Assembly: GCA_902792895.1 (NCBI GenBank)
Contig: CADBBK010000027.1
Coordinates: forward strand, 1-35,361
Reading direction: 5' to 3'
DNA length: 35,361 bases
Origin: an uncultured Bacteroidales bacterium
Lineage (GTDB): Bacteria; Bacteroidota; Bacteroidia; Bacteroidales; Muribaculaceae
Under the pieces are notes generated by a model, which searched no databases, was not told the origin of the DNA, and worked only from the letters and a program-made list of their open reading frames with translations. Positions 24,606 to 30,988 of this stretch are shown here, in pieces. The position numbers and the translations under genes were made by a program. Each line of letters opens with the position of its first letter. The stretch's first letter is position 1.

Positions 24606-25283
24606 TTAGTCTTCAGTTGATTCCAATTGGCTCTTGTCCTCCATTTTGAAGGTGATAGGCAGTGTTAACCACATCGCAACCGCATGACCACCTTGGCTAC
24701 CGGGGAAGAATTTGGGCAAGGACTTGCAGACGCGGACGGCTTCGTTGTCGAGCAATTCATGAACTGAACGGACAACCTTCACCTCGCGTACCTCGCCATT
24801 CCTTTCAATGAGCAACTGCATGATTACCGTTCCCTGTATGCTGTCCTTGATGGCCTCGGGTGGATAGACAACGTTATCGCTGAGGTACTTCATCAAGGCA
24901 CTGTTACCTCCACGGAAATAGGGCATCGTTTCATGGATTTCCCCGAAGATTTCAGCTCGCTGTGTCGTGTCGCACACTTGGCTCTGACAGCTATAACTGG
25001 ACATCAGGGCCTCGCTAGACGGGGCACTGGTTGCCATAGCCGACAGGCCCGACAACGCCAGGCTCACACCCGTCATCAGGGCCGCCTTGCCATGAGAACG
25101 CTTGCGGGCGATTTCCCGCTCCAGATAGCGCATCTCGCTCTCACAGGCGGGACATGTGCCCAAGCAATCACCCTCGTGGTGACACTCGCGGGGTGTGTAC
25201 TCGATGCCATTGGCGCGCGCAATGTCAAGACGGATTGCCTTGAGCGTATTGCAGATATATTTACCGTGTTTCATATCAGTCAA
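24606..25283 (-). CDS. Cys-motif/TM/TonB_C protein
   Basis: A 225-residue protein with three parts. Residues 4-62 are a probably cytoplasmic domain with C34-x5-C40-x3-C44-x2-C47 (ECHHEGDCLGTCPACE). Residues 66-85 are a membrane segment after a basic stretch. Residues about 118-215 are a TonB_C domain (PYFRGGNSALMKYL, EAVRVCKSLPKFFPG, LTLPITFKME). It is built like a TonB protein with a redox- or metal-sensing head, but lacks the Pro-rich spacer. M4 (25274) matches the start of the paralogue and is a likely alternative start. It leads a three-gene unit with the 137-residue paralogue (15-nt gap) and the radical SAM gene, and has a TACCTTTG promoter upstream. Confidence 0.85.
   Translation of the reverse strand: MTDMKHGKYICNTLKAIRLDIARANGIEYTPRECHHEGDCLGTCPACESEMRYLEREIARKRSHGKAALMTGVSLALSGLSAMATSAPSSEALMSSYSCQSQVCDTTQRAEIFGEIHETMPYFRGGNSALMKYLSDNVVYPPEAIKDSIQGTVIMQLLIERNGEVREVKVVRSVHELLDNEAVRVCKSLPKFFPGSQGGHAVAMWLTLPITFKMEDKSQLESTED
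25056..25274 (-). repeat. Duplicated 219-bp segment, copy in the TonB_C gene
   Basis: The counterpart of 24372-24590 (offset 684 bases). Similarity begins at the second possible start codon (25274), which supports that ATG as the ancestral start. Confidence 0.85.
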
Positions 25284-25318
25284 AAATTATGTTGACAAAA
25301 CGGGTTAACTCTCGGTTG

Positions 25319-25326
25319 CAAAGGTA
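25319..25326 (-). promoter_or_regulatory. -7 box of the Cys-motif/TonB_C/radical SAM unit
   Basis: On the minus strand this is TACCTTTG, 36 nt before the first ATG. The position 19 nt upstream reads GCTG rather than TTTG. The 288-base gap between this unit and the TPR regulator also contains the opposite-facing promoter at 25479 and the repeat arm at 25511. Confidence 0.68.
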
Positions 25327-25478
25327 CAACCAAAAATTGAAAAAACAGCTAAAATTGTCAACATTCTAGAGTCATTTCAGGAAAACCTGATACCTGATTA
25401 CCAGTGATTTATAAAACAAAAAGGTCATTCGAGGGTAATTTGTGGATTGGAGGATACAATTGCCATCAAAAAATTGCT

Positions 25479-25486
25479 TATTTTTG
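25479..25486 (+). promoter_or_regulatory. -7 box of the TPR regulator promoter
   Basis: TATTTTTG matches TAnnTTTG; a TTG lies 16 nt upstream (25460-25462), shorter than ideal. The leader to the ATG at 25572 is about 80 nt and contains the repeat arm at 25511-25535. Confidence 0.55.
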
Positions 25487-25510
25487 CAGTGAGAAACCCG
25501 AAAAACGCCT

Positions 25511-25535
25511 CACGCTAAGATGCAAAGGCACTAAG
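25511..25535 (+). repeat. Single arm of the 4591-4655 palindromic repeat family
   Basis: This stretch starts CACGCTAAG and ends CTAAG, matches the left arm at 4591-4615 at 20 of 25 positions, and like it runs into a T tract. No inverted partner arm follows. It sits in the leader of the TPR regulator gene. Confidence 0.65.
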
Positions 25536-25571
25536 TTTTTTAAACCATAGAAAACTGTAAATGGCACTGAA

Positions 25572-27290
25572 ATGAGAAATAAACGACACATTATATTATA
25601 CACCGTGGCGACTGTGATAATGCTGACCATGACGTGGGGATGCAGCCATCCAGCCGACAATGAGCAGCTCGTTGCCGTTGACTCGCTACTTGCCCAAAAT
25701 CGAGGCGAGGAAGCGATGCAGATGCTGCAGATGCTCAACACTTCCACTTTTAACCATCACGACAAGGTCTACCTGACGCTGCTGACCACCCAATCGGACC
25801 TGGCCAACAACAATGCCGTGAAAAGCGACAGCGACATCAACAAGGCGGCGCAATATTTCCAGGCCCATGGCGACAAGGAGAAACATGCCCGGGCCCTACT
25901 CTATCAGGGATGCGTCAACAAGCAGTTGGGGCAACTTGATAAAGCCATTTCCTGCCTGCGCAGTGCCGAGGATGCCGCCGGCATCGATGACATCAAGAAC
26001 CGCGCGATGGCCAAGATGATGATGGGCGAAGTGTACCACAGCCAAGTGGTCGGCGCCAAAACAGTAGGTGCCGAGAAATACCGCGAGGCATTGGACCTGT
26101 TCCGCCAGATTGACGACAAGCACCACCAAATCATCTGCCTGAGTGAACTGGGCGGACTGTACCGCATCAACCCCGAGAAACAGGACAGCGCCCTGCAATA
26201 CATCAACGCTGCCATTTCTCTTGCCAAACAGGAAATCGAACTGCAACCGGTGGTGGCCAATCTGTTCAGCCGTGCCGAGTACCACGCTGCCCGTGGCGAT
26301 TATCAGGGAGCAAAGGATGACGCCGTCGAGGCGATTGATTGGTGCGGAAGCATGAAAATCCACCCGAGAATCCATTACACTGCCGCATCGGCATACCTGC
26401 ATCTGGGACGCATCGACTCGGCCCGGTATTACCTGAACCATGCTCCGGCGATGCACACCGCAGCCGACAGCATCATGTACTTCCAGCTGCTTGCCGACAT
26501 GGCTCGCCACGACCACAATCCGGGTGAGGCCATCATCTACCTGACGCTGACGCACAAACTGGCCGACTCGGTGACGATGAGCAGCATGAATGACAAGCTG
26601 ATGGAGGTGGAAAAGAAATACGACATCCAAAAGTCCGATCTCGAAAACGCCCTACTGAGCTCACGCCTCAGAGGCACGCTGCTGGGCCTGGCATTGCTGG
26701 CACTTGCCGTGCTGGCGCTGGCTTTCCTGTTGTGGCGCTACCGCAACCGTCTGAAAATCCAACAGGCCGAGTATGAATTGATGAAATCTGACCTGGACCA
26801 GTCCATCTCGAGCCTAGAGCAGATGCAGACGATGCTCTCGACACGAGATACCTCCAAGCAACAGTCCAACGAGCTGAAAACTATCGTGGACAGCCAGATA
26901 CAGGTCGTTCACCAGTTACTGCAGTGGTCCTACGAGTGCAACGAGTCGACCTTTACCAAGCGCTTCAACAAGCTGATGACGATGCGTGGCCCCGACCAGG
27001 TGGGCACCTCCTACTGGGACAACCTGCAAGCGCTGGCCAACGAGCTGTATGACAACGTGCTGGTCAAGGCGCAGGAGGCAGCAGGGGGCACCTTGCGTGA
27101 CGATGAAATCAACATGATTGCGCTGCATTGCCATGGCTTCTCCAGAACGGTCATCATGATGTGCATGCACTATACCAACCTGAGGACAGTGTCCAACAAG
27201 AGGACACAGATTGCCCACAAGCTGCATGTCGCCACACTCGACGAGTTCCTGCAGCCATTCCTGAACAGAAGAACGGAAATCACCGAATGA
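25572..27290 (+). CDS. Membrane-anchored TPR protein with C-terminal HTH-like region
   Basis: A 572-residue protein. The N-terminus has a membrane segment ending in MTWGC (C24, possible lipobox). Residues about 30-340 are helical TPR-like repeats (for example ALLYQGCVNKQLGQLDKAISCL). A membrane helix spans about 367-388, followed by a coiled coil (about 393-425). The C-terminus (about 505-560: RDDEINMIALHCHGFSRTVI, TNLRTVSNKRTQIAHKL, LDEFLQPFL) has the pattern of the degenerate LuxR-like helix-turn-helix seen in many Bacteroidetes TPR membrane proteins. It probably senses an envelope signal through the TPRs and acts on DNA or partners in the cytoplasm; the DNA-binding part is inference. It is followed after 13 nt by the methyltransferase gene. 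Confidence 0.85.
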   Translation: MRNKRHIILYTVATVIMLTMTWGCSHPADNEQLVAVDSLLAQNRGEEAMQMLQMLNTSTFNHHDKVYLTLLTTQSDLANNNAVKSDSDINKAAQYFQAHGDKEKHARALLYQGCVNKQLGQLDKAISCLRSAEDAAGIDDIKNRAMAKMMMGEVYHSQVVGAKTVGAEKYREALDLFRQIDDKHHQIICLSELGGLYRINPEKQDSALQYINAAISLAKQEIELQPVVANLFSRAEYHAARGDYQGAKDDAVEAIDWCGSMKIHPRIHYTAASAYLHLGRIDSARYYLNHAPAMHTAADSIMYFQLLADMARHDHNPGEAIIYLTLTHKLADSVTMSSMNDKLMEVEKKYDIQKSDLENALLSSRLRGTLLGLALLALAVLALAFLLWRYRNRLKIQQAEYELMKSDLDQSISSLEQMQTMLSTRDTSKQQSNELKTIVDSQIQVVHQLLQWSYECNESTFTKRFNKLMTMRGPDQVGTSYWDNLQALANELYDNVLVKAQEAAGGTLRDDEINMIALHCHGFSRTVIMMCMHYTNLRTVSNKRTQIAHKLHVATLDEFLQPFLNRRTEITE

Positions 27291-27303
27291 ACGGAAAAGC
27301 AGG

Positions 27304-28497
27304 ATGAAGAACGAGGCGACGATAGGGTTTGTGCAGGAACATCGCGAGGAGGATGTGAGGAAACTTGCTCTGCAGACGCGACGCGACAGCGATGTGGACC
27401 TGCCGTGGGCGCTGGACCAAATACAGGGATGGCAGACGGCACGGCGCAAACTGCCGTCATGGGCAGCCATCGACGGAATCGTTTACCCGCCACACCTGTC
27501 GATGGAGCAATGCTCCAGCCAGCAGACAGCCCTGTATAAATGCAGCATCATGGACCGTTTGCCCGAGGGGAGCCACGAGACGCTGGTTGACCTGACTGGC
27601 GGTTTCGGGGTGGATTTCGCGTTCATGGCACAGCGGGCGCAGCGGGCTGTATATGTCGAGCGGCAGGAGCATCTGTGCGAGACGGCACAGCACAACTTCG
27701 GCCTGCTGGAACTGTCCCATGCCACCGTCATCCATGCCGATGCCGAGGATGCCCTGCAAGACCTCGATACCAAACCCGCCTCTACCCTGCTCTACCTGGA
27801 CCCTGCCCGACGCGACAGCAACAGCGCCCGCACCTATGCCATCACCGACTGCATGCCTAACGTGCTGGAACTGAAGGGCCAACTGCTGAAGACAGCCGAC
27901 CACATTCTTATCAAACTCTCGCCCATGCTCGACTGGCACAAGGCGGTGAGCGACCTGGGTGAACATGTAGCCGAGGTCCATATCGTGAGCGTCGCCAACG
28001 AGTGCAAGGAGCTACTGATGCTCCTGAGCACCGACCACCGGGGTGAGCCCGTCATCCACTGCGTGAACGATGGGCAAGTGCTCATCTACTCGCCGGGAGA
28101 GGACAACCTGCCGGCAGCGATTGCCGATGGCGAGAATGCTGCGTACCTGTACGAGCCCAACGCCTCGGTGATGAAGGCAGGATGCTATGGGGTTCTCACC
28201 CAGCGATTCCCCATGAGGGCGCTGGCTACCGACAGCCACCTGTTTGTGTCTGATGACCTGATTGAGGATTTCCCCGGGCGGCGCTTTGCCATCACCACCA
28301 TCACATCGATGAACAAGAAGGAACTGGGACGTGCGCTAAAGGGCATTAGCCAAGCCAACGTGGCCGTGCGCAACTTCCCGATGAGTGCAGTGGACCTGCG
28401 ACGACGACTGGGATTGAAGGACGGAGGAGAGTGTTGCGTCTTCGGCACCACCGATGCGACAGGGCGGCGACTGCTGTTCCTGTGCGAGAAAGCTTGA
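27304..28497 (+). CDS. THUMP-like class I SAM-dependent methyltransferase
   Basis: A 397-residue cytoplasmic enzyme. The SAM-binding motif I is VDLTGGFGVD (95-104), the acidic loop after strand 2 is YVERQEHLC (117-125), and the motif IV-like YLDPARRD (164-171) replaces the DPPY of N6-adenine enzymes. The C-terminal region (about 300-397) fits the THUMP-like domain of this family, which suggests an RNA substrate. The target base is not known to me. It is 13 nt after the TPR regulator gene, so the two are probably co-transcribed, and it is followed by two GC-rich hairpins. Confidence 0.88.
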   Translation: MKNEATIGFVQEHREEDVRKLALQTRRDSDVDLPWALDQIQGWQTARRKLPSWAAIDGIVYPPHLSMEQCSSQQTALYKCSIMDRLPEGSHETLVDLTGGFGVDFAFMAQRAQRAVYVERQEHLCETAQHNFGLLELSHATVIHADAEDALQDLDTKPASTLLYLDPARRDSNSARTYAITDCMPNVLELKGQLLKTADHILIKLSPMLDWHKAVSDLGEHVAEVHIVSVANECKELLMLLSTDHRGEPVIHCVNDGQVLIYSPGEDNLPAAIADGENAAYLYEPNASVMKAGCYGVLTQRFPMRALATDSHLFVSDDLIEDFPGRRFAITTITSMNKKELGRALKGISQANVAVRNFPMSAVDLRRRLGLKDGGECCVFGTTDATGRRLLFLCEKA

Positions 28498-28508
28498 GGG
28501 CATAGATG

Positions 28509-28527
28509 GCCGCGACAGTGTCGCGGC
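28509..28527. terminator. GC-rich perfect hairpin after the methyltransferase gene
   Basis: GCCGCGACA, a single G, then TGTCGCGGC: a 19-base perfect inverted repeat 11 nt after the stop. It lacks a T-run, so termination is only probable. Confidence 0.5.
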
Positions 28528-28550
28528 ACGGGGGACCTGGACACAACGCC

Positions 28551-28566
28551 CGTCACAGCCGTGACG
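28551..28566. terminator. Second short hairpin after the methyltransferase gene
   Basis: CGTCAC and GTGACG pair perfectly around AGCC and are followed by AAAACG. It may act with the hairpin at 28509-28527. No T-run on the + strand. Confidence 0.35.
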
Positions 28567-28572
28567 AAAACG

Positions 28573-28651
28573 CCTCACCCGAGATGCTCCCTCACCCGCA
28601 TTAAACAAACCCTCACCTGAGATAAAACAAAAAAAACGAAACCCTCACCCG
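28573..28651. repeat. Four copies of CCTCACC(C/T)G
   Basis: Copies lie at 28573-28581, 28590-28598, 28611-28619 (with T) and 28643-28651. The last forms one arm of the tRNA terminator. The others look like leftover terminator halves from earlier tRNA copies in this array. Confidence 0.55.
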
Positions 28652-28665
28652 CGATTGGGTGAAGG
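28625..28665 (-). terminator. Terminator of the tRNA-Glu pair
   Basis: Arms 28643-28650 (CCTCACCC) and 28657-28665 (GGGTGAAGG) pair with a one-base bulge. On the minus strand they are followed by GTTTCGTTTTTTTTG. Confidence 0.78.
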
Positions 28666-28672
28666 CTTCGCT

Positions 28673-28748
28673 TGGTAGAGAAACAGGGACTCGAACCCTG
28701 GTTTCCGCCGTGAGAGGGCGGCGTCCTAGACCACTAGACGATATCTCC
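28673..28748 (-). tRNA. tRNA-Glu (anticodon CTC), second copy
   Basis: A 76-nt cloverleaf on the minus strand. The anticodon stem CCGCC/GGCGG encloses CTCTCAC with anticodon CTC (plus-strand 28712-28714). The T arm is CAGGG-TTCGAGT-CCCTG. Discriminator A and CCA are encoded (ends ACCA). The acceptor stem has one T-T mismatch and a terminal G-T. It is identical to the copy at 28793-28868. Confidence 0.95.
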
Positions 28749-28792
28749 GTCGATTAATAAAGCCCTCGCTCAATTGTGGGTGAAGGCTTTGC

Positions 28793-28868
28793 TGGTAGAG
28801 AAACAGGGACTCGAACCCTGGTTTCCGCCGTGAGAGGGCGGCGTCCTAGACCACTAGACGATATCTCC
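28793..28868 (-). tRNA. tRNA-Glu (anticodon CTC), first copy
   Basis: The same 76 bases as 28673-28748, with anticodon at plus-strand 28832-28834. It is the promoter-proximal copy. The 44-nt spacer to the second copy carries an imperfect hairpin (28762-28790) resembling the terminator after the second copy. This pattern comes from duplication of a roughly 120-bp unit. Confidence 0.95.
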
Positions 28869-28882
28869 TTTCAAAAGCGATG

Positions 28883-28913
28883 CAAAATTACTGCCATTTT
28901 TTGAACTGGCAAA
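28883..28913 (-). promoter_or_regulatory. Consensus promoter of the tRNA-Glu pair
   Basis: On the minus strand this is TTTG (28910-28913), exactly 19 nt, then TAATTTTG (28883-28890), 14 nt before the mature tRNA start. It is a perfect consensus match. Confidence 0.88.
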
Positions 28914-29068
28914 TTTTTTGAGCACTTTTTTTCTAAAATAATGCAAAAAGGGACATTTTTGGCTTTTTTCGGTATTTTTCACCGCCTAATAGAGGCACAA
29001 TTGAGATAAATTTTGTACTTTAGCGGATTGTTACAAACTCACAACAGTTTATACTATTATTTATTATT

Positions 29069-29401
29069 ATGGCAAGCAAACGACAGATCAAGAAAGCAAT
29101 CCAGAATGCCTGTGGCGATATCGCAGGTGAGTGCATCTTTGCAGAATCCGCCTTCGGCGAGAACAAGCGCGACGAGTGGGACAGCATCATCATCGACACC
29201 GCCCTGCTGCAGCAGGAGGCCATCAACCGCGTGAGCAACAAGTTCGGCAAGAAGGTGAAAGACTTCGCCAACCGCAAGGAGTACAACAAGGCCCGCCGTG
29301 CATTCTTCAAGCAGTGCGAGAAAGAGCTGAGCGAGTACTTCCGCGGCGAGGTGGAGAACATCGCCAAGCGCATGAACCAGCTCATGCCGTCGAACAAGTA
29401 A
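29069..29401 (+). CDS. Conserved hypothetical helical protein
   Basis: A 110-residue cytoplasmic protein with no signal peptide or membrane segment, predicted mostly helical and rich in Lys, Arg and Glu (starts MASKRQIKKAIQNACGDIAG; later FANRKEYNKARRAFFKQCEK). I recall similar small proteins as conserved hypotheticals in Bacteroidales but know no function for them. It is preceded by a near-match promoter box TACTTTAG (29016-29023; the last T of the consensus TTTG is an A) and lies 49 nt before the acyltransferase gene, so they may be co-transcribed. Codon use resembles that of highly expressed neighbours such as gcv. Confidence 0.85.
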   Translation: MASKRQIKKAIQNACGDIAGECIFAESAFGENKRDEWDSIIIDTALLQQEAINRVSNKFGKKVKDFANRKEYNKARRAFFKQCEKELSEYFRGEVENIAKRMNQLMPSNK

Positions 29402-29450
29402 TTCCTGTTCGCCGTTTTTAACCTTATTATTGAAGAAATAACTTCCCTGC

Positions 29451-29999
29451 ATGAACCTCTCTGGCTGGATATTGAAGAAAGCGGGTTGGGACTTCAAGGT
29501 CAACCTGACCATGCCCGACAAGTGCGTCATCATAATTGCTCCCCACACCAGCAACTGGGATTTCATCCTGGGTGAATTGGGGATCCACTCGGTGGGCATG
29601 AAGGCGGGGTTCCTCATGAAGGACACCTGGTTCTTCTTCCCGCTGGGCTACCTGATGAAAGCACTGGGGGGCATTCCCGTGAACCGCCGCAAGCATGGCA
29701 ACCTGACGCAATCGATAGTGGATGCGTACAACACCACGCCCCGTCTGGCCATCGGCGTTACCCCGGAAGGCACGCGCAGCGCCAATCCGCATTGGCACAA
29801 AGGGGCCATCTTCATGGCCCGTGATGCCCAAGTGCCGCTGGTGCTGGCCTACTTTGACTACAAGAACAAAGTGGTGTGCATCGACCGCGAGTTTGAGCTC
29901 AGCGACGATGCCGATGCCGATCTGGTGCGCATCAAGCAGTACTTTGAGCAGCACGGTAGTGCCAAGTATCCTGAGAAGTTTGTCACGGGACTGGAATAA
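29451..29999 (+). CDS. PlsC-like lysophospholipid acyltransferase family protein
   Basis: A 182-residue member of the 1-acylglycerol-phosphate acyltransferase superfamily. The catalytic H32-x4-D37 motif is in APHTSNWDF, and the substrate phosphate-binding block is TPEGTRS (104-110). It is shorter than PlsC and has no clear N-terminal membrane anchor beyond a weakly hydrophobic segment around residues 24-31. The likely role is acyl transfer to a lysophospholipid or related lipid at the inner membrane; the exact substrate is not determinable. It follows the 110-residue hypothetical gene and ends at a strong hairpin. Confidence 0.9.
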   Translation: MNLSGWILKKAGWDFKVNLTMPDKCVIIIAPHTSNWDFILGELGIHSVGMKAGFLMKDTWFFFPLGYLMKALGGIPVNRRKHGNLTQSIVDAYNTTPRLAIGVTPEGTRSANPHWHKGAIFMARDAQVPLVLAYFDYKNKVVCIDREFELSDDADADLVRIKQYFEQHGSAKYPEKFVTGLE

Positions 30000-30001
30000 C
30001 T

Positions 30002-30030
30002 GAAATGGCAGCCATTGTGGCTGCCATTTC
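30002..30030 (+). terminator. Hairpin terminator after the acyltransferase gene
   Basis: GAAATGGCAGCC (30002-30013) pairs perfectly with GGCTGCCATTTC (30019-30030) over ATTGT, immediately after the stop codon. The A/T part of the stem can act as the U-tract region. Confidence 0.75.
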
Positions 30031-30047
30031 AAGATTAGAGAATAACG

Positions 30048-30110
30048 GCCGTGGTTGACCCACGGCACAGACTGACACCATAACAACAGAGGCGCAAAGG
30101 ATTGTGCCTC
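30048..30110. other. Two further hairpins upstream of the nitrilase gene
   Basis: GCCGTGG/CCACGGC (30048-30054 and 30060-30066, 5-nt loop) and GAGGCGCA/TGTGCCTC (30089-30096 and 30103-30110, one G-T pair, 6-nt loop). Together with the terminator at 30002-30030 they fill the 132-base gap. They could be leader structure for the gene at 30132. Confidence 0.5.
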
Positions 30111-30131
30111 CATAATTGAACGCAAAAAAAG

Positions 30132-30932
30132 ATGATTTCCCGCAACCTGCGCGTCACGCTCATCGAGGACGACATCGTCTGGGGAGACCGTGAGGCCAAC
30201 ATCAACCAACTGAAGCGCAACCTGCGCAATATGCCCGATGACACCGACCTGGTCATCCTACCCGAACTGTTCACCACGGGATTCATGACCGGCGACCGCG
30301 AGCAGGCTGCCGCCGTTGCCGAGTGGAACAGCGGTGACACGCTGCACATCCTGCGCCAACTCGCTGCAGAGTACCATGTGGGCATTATCGGCAGTTTTCT
30401 GGCCAACACCGCTGCTCAGCTCTACAACCGCGCCTTTTTCATCGAGCCCAACGGTGACGAGACCTACTACGACAAGCGCCACCTGTTCTCGTTTGGCGGC
30501 GAGGACAAGGTGTTCAACCATGGCCTAACAGCGGCACCGATAGTGCGTTTCCGCGGTTTCAACATCAAACTGGTGGTGTGCTACGACCTGCGTTTCCCGG
30601 TATTCTGCCGCAACGTGAACAACAACTACGACCTGCTGGTGGTGATTGCCAACTGGCCCAAGTCGCGCGAGAAGGTGTGGCGCACGCTGCTTGCCGCCCG
30701 CGCGATGGAGAACGAGTGCTACGTGTGCGGCGTGAACCGCTGCGGCACCGACCCTGCCGGCGTGGAGTACCCCGAGGGGTCGTCACTGGTCATCGACTTC
30801 AAGGGCAAGGTCATCGCCCAGCGCATGACCAGTCCCGTCATCACCGCCGACCTCTCGCCCGCCCTGCTGACGCAGTTCCGCGAGAAGTTTCCCGCATGGC
30901 GCGACGCCGACTCGTTCACATTAAATATCTAA
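30132..30932 (+). CDS. Carbon-nitrogen hydrolase, omega-amidase (NIT2/YafV) type
   Basis: A 266-residue nitrilase-superfamily amidase. The catalytic triad is E45 (LPELFTTGF), K115 (YYDKRHLFSFGGED) and C150 (VVCYDLRFPVF). These motifs match the YafV/NIT2 branch, which hydrolyses 2-oxoglutaramate or 2-oxosuccinamate and so repairs by-products of glutamine or asparagine transamination. The activity is inferred from motif type. It is cytoplasmic with no signal peptide. The stop is followed within 3 nt by a 9-nt tandem repeat (30935-30970) and then by the U32 gene, so the pair may be co-transcribed. Confidence 0.92.
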   Translation: MISRNLRVTLIEDDIVWGDREANINQLKRNLRNMPDDTDLVILPELFTTGFMTGDREQAAAVAEWNSGDTLHILRQLAAEYHVGIIGSFLANTAAQLYNRAFFIEPNGDETYYDKRHLFSFGGEDKVFNHGLTAAPIVRFRGFNIKLVVCYDLRFPVFCRNVNNNYDLLVVIANWPKSREKVWRTLLAARAMENECYVCGVNRCGTDPAGVEYPEGSSLVIDFKGKVIAQRMTSPVITADLSPALLTQFREKFPAWRDADSFTLNI

Positions 30933-30934
30933 TA

Positions 30935-30970
30935 CCCGGAGAACTCGGAGCTCTTGGAGTTCTCGGATAT
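30935..30970. repeat. 9-nt tandem repeat between nitrilase and U32 genes
   Basis: There are four units: cccggagaa, ctcggagct, cttggagtt, ctcggatat. They share the ctcggag core and the 9-base period of the array at 20281-20343 inside the lptF-like gene, but here the array is intergenic. Confidence 0.8.
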
Positions 30971-30988
30971 TTCTAAGCTAACTCAACC

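Noticed and set aside
28573-28651. CRISPR-like array made of the CCTCACC(C/T)G copies
   Set aside because: The units are only 9 bases, unevenly spaced, and explained as tRNA terminator halves; no cas genes are present.
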